Assembly (NCBI GenBank): GCA_037447655.1
Contig: JBBHKE010001015.1
Span: 1 to 64,000 of the forward strand
DNA: 64,000 bases
Source of the DNA: Zygnema cylindricum
Taxonomy: Eukaryota > Streptophyta > Zygnematophyceae > Zygnematales > Zygnemataceae
Direction of reading: 5' to 3'
Part shown: positions 53,040-64,000 of the stretch, piece after piece
How positions within the stretch are numbered: the first letter of the stretch is position 1
How the letters are laid out: the number at the start of each line of letters is the position of its first letter
Notes under the pieces: generated by a model
Told to the model about the DNA's origin: nothing
Seen by the model: only the letters and a program-made list of their open reading frames with translations
Database searches by the model: none
Translations under genes and position numbers: made by a program

Positions 53040-54364
53040 TACATTTTTATTAAGTACAATACCACTTGACAAGATGTACTAATTTTTGTCTCTTTTTGGA
53101 CGTGGGTTAGGATCTTGTTCCCTTGTTGGCCCGTCTGGTCCGCGATCTTGTCCGTTCTGGTCAAAATTTACGTAATGATTTTACAAGAATATAATTTTCA
53201 GATCTGTTCCGCTTTATTCTTTGTTTTTTTTTTTTAGTTCGCTGTCCTTTTTTTCTCGTCTTTTATCCGTCCGTGAGTTTTTAAGTACGATATTACTTAG
53301 AATATCGAAAGTGATTCGTCAACCGGGACTAACATTTTGTTTTTTGCTTGTATGTACGTTTCTCGCTTGTTTAAAATCTTCAAAACAGCTTTCCGCGTAC
53401 TTTTTTTAATACAGTTGGCCCGGTCAAGTAAAGTTGGCAGGACCTTTTCGACCCAGAAAATTCCAAAAAAAGCGGTACCGTTTTTTTTCCGGGTACTGTA
53501 ATTATGGGGCGGTGAGGAGGTCACGGTCTCCCGGGAAAAAATTTAAAGACAAAAATGTAACTTCCAAGCTTACAAAACGACAGATGCTTTCTGACACCTA
53601 CGCAAGATTCTATCATGGCTTCTTTCAAACGATTTCTGCACAGAAGATTTGAGAAAATTGTACGATGAAGTACAGAAATCATTCACTAGAAGTGCCGATC
53701 TAACGAACTGCTGTACGGCATCGGGATCCTACGGTCCTACAGTGACAGACACGATCTTGAACTCGAAGCCTGTTCACACTATTTCTTAAGGTACAGTTCC
53801 ATAGAGAACGGCATACGATATCCGTACGAAATCCGGTCACATGATATTTGTGTTTTTTAATTTATTTTATTTTACGGATGAAAAGCAACAATTTTCCATG
53901 GACGAATTTCCAGTATTGTATGCATTGACGCATCGTCCATCCAAAGGCGGAATGAAGCCACGTGGCAGAAATTTGAAGCATGAAACTCGTGAAGAAAAAA
54001 ATGGATAGTTACAACTTCACGTACGGAAAAAATCCTTGCGACTTCCAATGCGTGATGAGATTTTCAATTAGACAAAGCGTACGGATCAAGAATTTGTCAG
54101 TTTGATGGTTTCATTGATTCTCCGTACGTTTTTGTCAATCGCCAAAAACATTTTTCATTTCGTTTTGGCGATTTGCATATTCAAGGGCAAATAGTTGACG
54201 CAAAGATGACGTCATGTTGGCGTCAACAGACGTCGAAAAAGTAATGTCGATGACAATTGAAAACATTGCGTGTCCGCGTCCGCTCATAAATGGCGGCTGA
54301 CCCCTGTTTGAAAGACATCGACCTCGTCAGCATAGTTCCAAACGCGGTATTATCTGCCTTAATA
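53040..54364. other. Gene-free spacer rich in CGTAC words
   Basis: AT-rich, with many gtacgg/ccgtac words. A first partial copy of the MITE terminal sequence (gcatagttccaaacgcgg) lies at about 54329. No gene is supported. Confidence 0.5.
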
Positions 54365-54670
54365 GCATAGTTCAAAAGTAGGCGTTTTTATGGTAGGCCT
54401 TTGGTCGGCGCCTTTATCGTAAGTTGTGTTATGGGCTTTTCATGTGATCTTCTTAGATCGCTACTTTGATCAGCGACCGTCCGATTGTCCGAATCTGACG
54501 GTGTAAATAAATTTTTTGGTCCGAATTTTTAATTGGTCCAATTTTTGGTCCGAATGTTTTAATTGGTCTGAATAGGTCCGAATACAATATGGGCCTTAAG
54601 GTTATATTGTATGTTTTGCATACAATAGGCATAGTGTATGGACCTACTTTCACCTACTTTTGAACTATGC
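54365..54670. mobile_element. 306-bp MITE
   Basis: Terminal inverted repeats gcatagttcaaaagtagg (54365-54382) and cctacttttgaactatgc (54653-54670), perfect over 18 bp. It is flanked on both sides by ttaata (54359-54364 and 54671-54676). It has no ORF. The flanks could mean a 6-bp duplication, or TTAA (piggyBac) or TTA (Harbinger) target use; the superfamily is undecided. Confidence 0.85.
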
Positions 54671-54895
54671 TTAATAGTATAGTGCAGTATTATAAGCAAA
54701 AAAGCAACTGTTGGGTTTAAGCGCATGGCCTGACCCTTCTACCGCTTTAACGACCGCTTGAGCGTCTATACTCGTCGTCCAAAAGTCAAAACAATTCTTA
54801 ACCTTTCATAACAATGCAAAACTGAACGTTGCTACACAGTTAATCGGAATCAGTGATAGTGTTTTTTTCGCCACTAAAAACATCGTTTCTCCGTG

Positions 54896-54990
54896 CACAC
54901 TTATAGGATTGTCAATCAAACACCACCAATAGAAAGGTGATAATCCAGGCTTCAAATAGCACTCACTGGACTGACAATCCTAAAAGTGTG
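54896..54990. repeat. Short inverted repeat (hairpin)
   Basis: cacacttataggattgtca (54896-54914) and tgacaatcctaaaagtgtg (54972-54990) pair with one mismatch around a 57-nt loop. Probably a very short MITE. Confidence 0.7.
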
Positions 54991-57300
54991 GCTTTTTTGG
55001 AATTCCATGGATGGCCTTTTGAAATAAATGACTTTTCAAAACAACATTTAAGGAAAAAAATTATATATATCATAAAACATGGTTTAAAAATGCAAATGAA
55101 GTGCTCATGTACGGTTTTACTTTGTGCTTAAACTTTATTTTTTTAATCCTCAAAGCTAACATAAGTTTAGGCAGTTGCTCAAGCAACTCTAAAAGTATAC
55201 AAAATGTACTTAGGTAATGATTGTGGGAAAACATGTTCAATTACTATATTACCCGTATGACACGACTTAAGGGGTTAAATTACATACCACTGTAATCGAA
55301 GACTTCTCAATACATTGTATGCTTATGACCTATACCCATTTGAATGCACATAATTCATTCAACTGAACCCAAATTAACAAAGTCGAACCCGTGGCAAAAT
55401 CGGCAACTACACGAAAATCGGGTGAGAGCAAACACTTTTCCACTTGATACTACACAATCATGGGTTTAATTCACAAATCCATTCCCTACTATTCATGTCA
55501 ATCGTCGAACCTATAGTGTGGTGGTTCCATCCCAACTCAAACCCAATTTCAAAGTAAAACGAATTGAGAAGTGGACATTTTTTCCCTTTACAGCTATGTA
55601 GTGTCACGAGTTTTATCGTCATCATAAAAAAGTAGAGTTGCGGACGGTAAGTATAATTGTGATTGAATGCATTGGTGTTTATGACATTTATTAAAAAAAC
55701 AGAGTTTTATCATTCTCCTCAAGCATACAAATAACATGTTCACAAAAAGTCATTTTATTACCCCATGATGGTGATTGGAACATTCACTGTGTAAACTGCA
55801 GCCGCGAAATAACAAAGCCAAAAGTTTAATTGCCTACGATGTTTGTGGCATTAGATTATCGTGACATTAAAACCTTCTCCATTTCTCAAAATGTTAAACT
55901 TTTCACTTTTATATTTCATTACATAATAATCCTCAAATGCATACAATACAAGCGATGGTTCTCAATGGAGGTTGCGGTTGTGCTTGATGTTTCTGTTTCG
56001 TACCAAACTGTTAGTTATAGCTCAACCTTATTTTATGTTTATGGGTCCACGAGTGCATATTGAGTTGTTCTCGAGTGGTAACCACATGAAATCTAAATGT
56101 TATTACAAAGAAGGCAACTATAGGATGTGTTCGAAGACACAATAAGAGAGCTCGACAAGCTGAAATTAGCACATCAATAACCAATGTTGAGAATAAAACT
56201 TGGAATACTTGGAGATTGTAAGATATTGACACTCTATTTATTATCACTAACGGTTTTTCATCTTATCAAATTGCTATATTGAAGAGGGAAAATGCTTTAA
56301 ATTACACTTGAGAAACAACAAAAGTTAATTTGCACAGTTATACTCGTGAAAAAATTAATGTGAAACACTTACAATGCTCATGTAAAAGCATACGCAAGAG
56401 TGGATAGTTGGAGCACGACCACAAATTATTGTTCGTACAAAATGATATGTTGGAGTTTGACCTAAAATTTGCCCCGATTTACCCTCGTAAAGGGCAAGGT
56501 CTTCAAATGGCGGTTATTTACTTTACCAATTTTTTGTACTTCAACCTGATGTACATGTACCGTAAGTGACAATATGGCAACAAGGTAAAACCTGCCCTGG
56601 TAAAAATACTATATATTTAGGCCACAAAAATCAAGGGCAAAATTACGTGGGCAAAATTAAAAATATCGAGGGCATGCATGGATCACACGTGCGAGTCACT
56701 TGTACGCACTGGCGGACCAGCTTAAAAATATGCCAGTACCACCGTACGCTTACTCCTAGCTTTCCTGGCTTTGTCAAACTCTAGTGTGAGCGATCGTAAA
56801 GTCATGTTAGTGTAAATAGTTGTAATTGTATGGAACTTTGTCCCTTTTTCCTACGCTTTTGTGAGTGCATTTACAAATTGGTAAACTTGAGGGCAAATTT
56901 TCTTCAAATTTTGTTACCCTATTGGTTGCATTTCGAGACCGCGACCGGCCCAACGCGTGACCGGCCCAACGTGTGAATTTTAGGCGGAAAGTCATTTTTT
57001 TTTTCTCAAATGCTAAAAATTATATAGAAATTTAAAATCGACGCAGATTCATTGGATCGCAAACATTTTGTTTTATTTACTTCTCAACGTTTTTCAAACG
57101 GTGGCATACTTCGCCGAAAAATTTCGAAAAGTAATAATTTGTCTTGCTGACGCTTCGTTGTTGTCGTAAGAACATAAACTGCCTTTACGCGTGCGAACTA
57201 ATTGACGTCGTGACAGTTGGTGCATGTAAACCTTCACTGACACTTCGGTGGACATTGCTCTTTGGCGCCTTCTTCTTATGTTCTCTCTTTGGGTGCTAGT
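54991..57300. other. Gene-free AT-rich spacer
   Basis: No gene, RNA or repeat recognised. A block with gggcaaaatta/gggcaaaattt words (56470-56900) is mildly repetitive. Confidence 0.5.
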
Positions 57301-57311
57301 CCTTCCAGGTC

Positions 57312-60240
57312 GTGGAGGGGGCAGTGGGGCTAGAGAAACTATGGCCCGTTGTCGCCGATTTCTTCGTGGTGATTGAAAGGCCCTCCACGCTGAGCATGAG
57401 GATCGGGTATCGAGCACCTCTTTCATACCACGTCGGCCACCTAGGCCATCGGATGTCCCGGCCTCTTAATAGTCGAGCAATTCACTTAGGCCGTGTTGGT
57501 GAGCTTTCTCGAGCGGTTCGGGCCCTATAGCCATTCACCCCTGCCCCCGAATCTTCTTCCACTATTGAGGTCCTTCAAGCTCTCCACCCCCTTGCCCCTT
57601 CCTCTTTACCCCCTTCCATCCACGCCTTTGAGCCCTCTGAGAATTTTACTTTGGATCAGGAGGTTTTCAATAATGCTCTTAGCTCTTCTCCTCACCTTTC
57701 AACGGGGGGCCCCTCGGGCACAGTGTATGAGTTGTTTCGTGATGTTTTGCCCCCTGAATCGGGTGCCCGAGGGTTCGATGTGTTCTTTCGAGTATGTTCT
57801 CTTATTGCTAGTGGGGATGTTCCCCCACGGATTTGTGATCTTCTCACGGCGTCCCGCCTTGTGACAGTCGCCAAACCTAATGGTGGGATTCGGCCTATCG
57901 CCGTGGGAGAGGTTTTGTATAGATTGGTGGCTCGTGCAATATGTCTCCAGCTCCAACCAGCTTTCCATGATTATTTTTCTCCTCATCAGTTTGGAGTGGC
58001 CACGAGAGGGGGTTGTGAGGCCGTGGTCCACGGGATTCGGCTTTGTTGGATGTACATCCGGATTTGTTGGTCCTTCAGGTCGACGTTTCCAATGCCTTTA
58101 ATACGGTGGATCGGAACGTGATTGTTTTAGAGCTTATGGCGGCTCCATCTCCGATTGTCCAATTATTCCCCTTTGTGAGGGCTTTATATTCTTTGACAAG
58201 CAACCTTTCGTTCTCGGTCGATGGTGATCTCATTCCTCTCTCCTCTGCTACAGGCACTCGCCAAGGCGACCCTCTTGGCGGACCTTTGTTCGCCCTTGCC
58301 CATTTGCCCTTGACCAATTTCGCCTTTGCCCTCGCCCGGGCCTTCGTGCCTCCGCAGCCGCATTCCCTTCTTGCCTTTTCCCTTCGGTCGCAGATGATAC
58401 GCACATTATTGGGCCTAGGGAACAAATCGTGTTGGCATATGATTTTTTCAAGGAACGTTTAGCCGAACTCAACCTTTGAGGCCAGCCGTCGAAGTGTGTT
58501 ATTTGGTCTCCTCAGGATATTCCACTTTCGTTTACTCCCCCTCTTGGTTTTCAAACCCCTTCTCCCTTCGATGGCATTCGGGTGCTTAGTTGCCCCGTTG
58601 GTTCGGATACTTTCGTGACCCAATTCCTTCATGTTGCTTTACAGACAGATCTGGCCCAAGTGGACGATCTTCCTCACCTTTCCGATCCCCAAGTTGCTTT
58701 TGCTATGTTAACCAAGTGTTTTCCCCACCGCCTTTCTTACCTTACTTGTACTTCCCCTCCCACTCTGACATTTATCTCCTCTCTCTTGGCTTTTGACGAT
58801 CACCTCATGGACGTCCTCCACACTCTGTTAGGTCGTGGGGCATTTGATCTCGAGTGTGGGCCGTCGGCCCGCATTCAGGCATCCCTCCCTGTCTCTACTG
58901 AAGGGTTGGGTCTATTATCCACTGCTGGTGTTGCTCACGCTGCTTATTTGGGAAGTTGGTGTCTTATTGCCCCCACTCTTGTTTCCCGTTTCTTAGCTGG
59001 GGACACCCCCGTTCTAGCTACTGTTATCCCCCGGATTTCAGACGGTGTGTTCGCCTTTCAGCGACCTCTATTGGACGTGTCACGTTCTCTTCCTCCCCAT
59101 GCCCTAGTGGATGTGCCGATTTTCTCCACCCTTGTTACAAAATCTGTTGAGCGTGTCCAGGAATCGATTTCTTATCGGGTTGTCGCCGCCATTAAATCCG
59201 CCCTTCTCAAGGCGCTTCCCTCCGATTCTTCGCGTGTTCGTCTTCTCTCTTGTGGTGGACTTGGTTCTTGGCTTTTGGCTACACTGATTTTGTCCACTCT
59301 CTGATTCTCACTGGCTCAGTTTACCACCGCCCTCAGGTTTCGCCTTGGCCTCCCCAATCCTCCTTTACTTGGCTCTCTTGTTTGTGCCCGTGGTCGCGTC
59401 TTGGGGCCCGATGGCGTCCACTTGCTTCGTTGCTCCTATGGGGGAGATTTGATCCAGGCGCACGACACTATTCGCGATGCCGTTGCGACTATCGCTTCAG
59501 AGTGGGGCTTTTCTGTGCGTCGGGAGGTTTCCCATATTATTCCCAAGCGTCGGATCGATGTTGTTTTGCTTGATGTTGCCCGTCGCATCTTCGGTGATAT
59601 TGTTTTGGCGAACGCTACTTCCGCTACAGTTGTTGGTTAGGCGGCTCGACATGTTGGGGTGGCGGCTCGTGATGCCGCTAGGGTGAAGGAGCGTGATTAT
59701 GCCCACCGAGACCCTATGGATGTCTTTATTCCAATGGCGGTGGAAATCTTTTGTTGTCTGGGTGTTGCACTAGACGAGTTTCGACGTGCTTTCGAGCACC
59801 GAGGACCTGGGAGCCCTCCTCCTTCAGTCCTTACTTCTTTTTATCGTCAACGTTTATCTGTGGCTTTACAACGAGTGCAAGCTTATATTCTCCTCCGATC
59901 GGCTGTTACGGCTATGGATCGTCGCTGGGTTCCGGAACTCCCTCAACGTGCTCCCCCGGGATGGGGGGACTTACGGGTTTGCTTTTCGTAGTTATTTAAT
60001 TGGGTTGGGGTTGGGGTTGTAGTTTTGGTTTTGTCAGTTGCCGTGCTTTTCATTTTGCGTTTGGGTGCCTTTATTTTCCTTGTTGTTTTCTTTTTGTTTT
60101 TGTTGTGCTGTTATTTTATTCCCCTCTGGTAGTTTTTCAGTTTCGGCCATGCCACCCCTTTTGTACCCTTGGACTCAGATGGTTTACCATCGTGCTTCTT
60201 AATTTATCCTGCATCGTTTAATTATTCTAATATGGGTCTT
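57312..60240 (+). pseudogene. LINE with RT and C-terminal restriction-like endonuclease domain, broken
   Basis: Non-LTR retrotransposon. The RT N-part, in the frame of 57651, has SRLVTVAKPNGGIRPIAVG, then SPHQFGVATRGGCEAVV. After a frameshift, motif A is VDVSNAFNTVDRN and motif B GTRQGDPLGGPLFAL (58043-58460 frame). After another shift, motif C is VADDTHIIGP (58387). That last frame runs to the stop at 59989-59991, broken by TGA at 58477 and 59302 and TAG at 59638. The C-terminal part has a Cys/His knuckle (GPDGVHLLRCSYGGD with HD after it). RREVSHIIPKRRIDVVL and FGDIVLANAT follow, a PD-(D/E)XK-like pattern as in R2/CRE-type elements. No apurinic endonuclease domain is seen. The 3' UTR is GT-rich and lacks poly-A. 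The 5' limit is uncertain. Three other copies occur in this window. Confidence 0.85.
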
Positions 60241-60885
60241 TGAAAAAAGTAAATGTCGGTCGCAAACATGCTTACACTAATATAGGCATTTATACAAAAT
60301 CTGAAAAATCGTACACAAATATTACGTTCACACAGTCGAAACATAGTTGTTGGACGAATATATGCGAACGTGATATTTGACAACCCGATTTGATCCCCTT
60401 TTATACCGCACATTCTCATGCGTCCGCGGCTACTAAACATAATTAATTTTACTTTTTCACTTAAAAAGATAAGTTTTTGTACGGTCTGACTCTGACTGTA
60501 CACCACACTATTTAAAAGATGGCGTACTTCCGTTTTGTACGGTACTTGGAAAATAACCCTAAATGGCGTACAGAAAAAAATAGTATAAGCTACGCTATTG
60601 GAGAATAATAAAACAAAAGCGGGACGGAATTAGCGTACACACAAATTCCTTACCAAGTTCTTTTTTTTAGTTTTTTTATGCGTACAACTGGGCCTCACAC
60701 ACACGGTGGGTCGCTCATGACTAAACACAGTACATCAAGAGAAAAATGGGAGTTTAGATTGTTGTACAACTTATAAACTTATTGTAAAAGTAATAAAAGC
60801 AACTTTAGGAGGAAAGCACGACGGGAAACTATCTTGAGTACATGGACACAAAAACATAAAGGTGAACTAAAGCTAATGAACTACT
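60241..60885. other. Gene-free spacer
   Basis: AT-rich with cgtac words between two LINE copies. Nothing is recognised. Confidence 0.5.
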
Positions 60886-60889
60886 AAAA

Positions 60890-62730
60890 AGTAATGGAGT
60901 CTTGAAACTCGTCCACAATCCATAAACGCAAGAGCCGATTGAAGGAGGATAGAAGCTTGCACTCGCTGTAAAGCCATAGATCAACGTCGACGATTAAAAA
61001 GAAGTAAGGTCAAATGCGGGAGGGCTCCCAAGGCCCTTCCTCTCAGAAAAAGGAATGCAACTGCGGAGGAGCTCGTTTGAAGCAACTCTATGGCAGCCAA
61101 CTATCTCAAACACCACCCGAATAAGGTAACTCATAACATTACGTATGCATACTCACGCTACTTCCTCCTACTAGCGTCCTGAGGTGCCACTTCAACATGT
61201 CAAGCCTCGTGGCCAACGAATGCCAGTGAGGCAAGGTTTGCTAAAACAATGTCACAAAAAATGGAGTGGGCACCGTCGAGCAAACCATTATCAGTCCGCC
61301 GCGGAGAAATAACATGTGAAACCCCCCAACGGCCTAGATAACCCCCCTCACAAGGAGTAACCGCAACGGTGTTGCAAATGGCGTCGTGTGCCTGAATTGA
61401 CTCTTCCCACAGGAGTAATCGTGCGAATGGACACCATGGAGTAAAAGGTCATGGCCTCACAAACAAACAAGAGAACGACTTAAATGTGGATGAGGGCGGC
61501 TAAGGGTGAACCTGATCCCAGTGGTGAATTGAGCATGCCTAAAACACAGTGGAAGGAAAAGTTGTGGGCAATTACCAAGCTTTGAAACCAACCTCCCCGC
61601 AAGAGAGAAAACGGAAACGAGAAGAATTAGAGGGAAGTGCTACAAGAAGCTCCGAAGGGTAGCGACAACTTTATAAAATTTGATTCTAAGATTGGCTTCA
61701 TAATACCAACGAAAAAACCAACGTTTCAAGGCAAGGGGAAGAATAAAACATATCACCTTTAAAATAGATTGTTGGAAAGAGAAGACACTGTCCTAAACAT
61801 GAGGGTGATTATAGAAGAAAAAGTGAGACACAAGCGTGGTTGCAACAAGGCGCCAACTCTTGAGTAAGAAGCGGTAAACGTCAACTATAGATACTAAACC
61901 TACCGCCTCTGTAGAGATGGGAAGGGATTCCTGAATATGAGAAGCAAGCCTAGAGTTGCAATGAAAAGCCCCACAACCCAACAAAGTGTGGAAGACGTCC
62001 ATGAGGCATTTGACGAAGGCAAAAAAAGATGAGATAAAAATGTTTTTAAGAGGGGAAGTGCGGGTAAGGTAAGAGGTGTGATAGGTCTCGTCAAAAGAGC
62101 AAGACACTCCTAAAATTGAAGAAGGTTGTGGACGTCGTCCACATCTGTCAAATCAATCGAGAGAACAAAATGAATATAGACATTAAATTACTCTAGTCAA
62201 ACGGGCACCTCATCACATGAATAACCCCAGATGGGTTAGGGGATTGGAGGCCATTAGGCGGAATTAAGGGAGATTCGACAGTGATCAAAGAACTTGAACA
62301 GTTGCACATTCGTTCTTCCAAGCGATCTTTGATAAAATTATCGGCTGGTACTACATGGTCCATAGAGTCGATGGTAGATGTGTCGACCGTCATCTAAAGG
62401 GCGAGGCAAGACATAAAAGAGAAGCAAAAGCATACGCAGTTCCCTAATTGAATAAAGGTTTTCTAGAAGACTCGCCCTGACAATTTATGAGTGTTGGTCG
62501 GTCAAGAAAGAGAAACCAAACCATTCTCAATTGACATAGAAAGGCCATTGGTCAAAGAATAGAAGACTCACCAAAGGCAAGGTTTGACCAATCGGGGAGG
62601 GCCCATCCATCAGCTCTAATAAAACAACTTTCCAATCTACAATATTACGCAAAGATGTATATGTTGAAAAAACACCAACAACGATGAGAGAAAGATCATA
62701 AACAAAAAGCACTATTCTCACTTCTCGATT
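60890..62730 (-). mobile_element. Decayed LINE copy, inverted
   Basis: Minus-strand fragments match the LINE at 57.3 kb in order. VVLLELMDGPSPIGQ (near 62600) matches VIVLELMAAPSPIVQ, and LMDVFHTLLGCGAF (near 61980) matches LMDVLHTLLGRGAF. The tail tggctttacagcgagtgcaa appears near 60960. It is riddled with stops and indels, and more CpG/TpA decay is evident than in the plus-strand copy. Confidence 0.82.
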
Positions 62731-63801
62731 TAGCCATTATGTCAAAGTAAACACAATTTTTTTTCGTCTAACCTTATTTTTTTTTTATAAAAGTAACAAG
62801 CATTGGAATGTTATCAGACATGGCAACTTGTTAATTAAGCAAAGGTTCATCATAACACTGAAAATAACCACAATGGAATAAAATGAAAAAAAAAGAACCA
62901 CAAGCAAGACATACAATTCAATTAAAACTCAGGAATCAATAGAATCAATCGAAGATTTTTGATAACGAGGTACAAAATCCAGGAGATTCAATACGTTCCA
63001 AATAACTGATGATTTCCCAAAACGTACAGACAGAACCTTTAGGCAATAACCAAAAGATAAATTATTTACACATCAAAAAAAGATTTTCTCAAAAGAATCT
63101 ACCAAGTACCGTACTTATCCCAAGCTATCCTTCTTTTAAGGTCTCTTGACACTTTTTTTTCATCTCTTTTTGACTCGGGAAAACGGTAACTCGACAAATG
63201 CACATAGAACTTAAAAAAATGAAAGCATAAATTTTAAAGTTCTCCATGTACGAATAGCAATTTCCTAACAAGGTCAAAAATTCGAATAAATAATCCTTCT
63301 CACTTTTGAACAAAAATTGCCCTTATTTACTTTAAAAAGGTAAAAAACAGGGAGAAGGAGAAAGAACTGGCGAAAGAAAAACTCTACAAAATCTCTTCAA
63401 TAAAAGAAGGCGTTCTTTCCTCTCCAAATCTCGTCAAGTCACAAAAAATATAGTGGGATCGAAAAAGAATGAAAACATAAGTAGAGAAGGACATCTACAG
63501 AGAAAGAGAGAGAGAATATCGGCACGGGAACAGCAGTGTGACGATACGATCTCGAAGAAATCTATATCGGTAGGACAGCAACGTTTTCGAAAAGTAACGC
63601 AGAAGAAGACACGCAGAATTGCCAATTCGTTACGGAACTGGCTAGGAGATCTATGCTCTCAGATACGCTAGATTAGTACATAGATCGCGCATCCATGTGA
63701 AAGGCTGTTTCCTCCCAGCAGTTCGGAGCTCACAATCATCTTTCCTGTAGAGATCCCCTGCTAGAATCCCCATTGGCCGTGCGACTTCTCTCCGCCAGCA
63801 C
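62731..63801. other. Gene-free spacer
   Basis: AT-rich to about 63300, then purine-rich. An open frame at 63453-63671 is Lys/Arg-rich, lacks an ATG in good context and has no recognisable domain. Confidence 0.45.
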
Positions 63802-63951
63802 ATGTCACGGATAAGCGCCAACACTGCAATGCTGGAGCCTTCACCCGATTCTACCGCCCGAGATCAACAATCGTGCTCCCGGATCATCGCCTATTTTTTG
63901 TGCCACTTCAAATCTGAAAGATCACGGTACGTCCAATCGCTACAATTCTAG
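63802..63951 (+). CDS. Possible first exon of a gene leaving the window
   Basis: ATG at 63802 opens a frame starting MSRISANTAMLEPSPDS, with a good donor (cacg-gtacgt) at about 63928. The frame itself closes at 63951. Base composition rises to moderate GC after about 63680, as at a gene start. The product is unknown and this is a weak call. Confidence 0.2.
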   Translation: MSRISANTAMLEPSPDSTARDQQSCSRIIAYFLCHFKSERSRYVQSLQF

Positions 63952-64000
63952 CGCCTTGCTCAGATTCTACTAAAAAATGAACAATCGTGATTTTGATTTA

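Overview
The window looks like nuclear DNA from a streptophyte with a repeat-rich genome. A non-seed land plant or a charophyte alga seems likelier than a flowering plant, but the species is not identified. The evidence is intron-rich genes of plant type (an organellar monodehydroascorbate reductase, a plant-type zinc-ribbon protein, a PqqL-like M16 peptidase), Ty1/copia retrotransposons, a pogo-like transposase, and LINEs that end in a restriction-like endonuclease domain. These LINEs are unlike the usual flowering-plant L1 type. The spacers are AT-rich and look rich in GTAC/CGTAC words.

Layout. 0.4-2.7 kb: last exons of an M16 peptidase gene (+), whose 5' part lies outside the window. 2.9-9.8 kb: gene-free DNA with microsatellites, a dispersed repeat pair (3.07 and 7.70 kb) and a 5'-truncated LINE tail. 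9.3-19.3 kb: a tandemly duplicated unit of about 1.3 kb, whose first copy carries a full-length copia element (copia A, 11112-17476) and a solo LTR. 19.5-31.0 kb: a four-exon pogo-like transposase gene (+). Its first intron holds a 510-codon accessory ORF and its second holds another full-length copia (copia B, minus strand, 23248-29643). 31.4-34.4 kb: two tandem-repeat arrays.

35.5-42.4 kb: a complete 16-exon MDAR gene (+). 43.8-44.8 kb: a decayed inverted LINE. 46.4-52.0 kb: a three-exon gene on the minus strand, convergent with MDAR, encoding a protein of about 1,636 residues with long Arg/Glu-rich tracts and a C-terminal zinc ribbon. 53-57 kb: AT-rich spacer with a 306-bp MITE and a hairpin. 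57.3-60.2 kb: the best-preserved LINE. 60.9-62.7 kb: another decayed inverted LINE. 63.8 kb: a possible first exon leaving the window.

The cellular genes are unrelated in function. The transposons form a nested history: copia A lies in a duplicated repeat, a solo LTR lies inside copia A's left LTR, and copia B sits seven bases past a splice donor of the pogo-like gene. Both copia elements have a primer-binding site complementary to the anticodon arm of initiator tRNA-Met, as in Drosophila copia, and in both the putative gag start codon lies inside that site. The pogo-like unit with its intron-nested accessory ORF and shared hairpin repeats is the least familiar system here.
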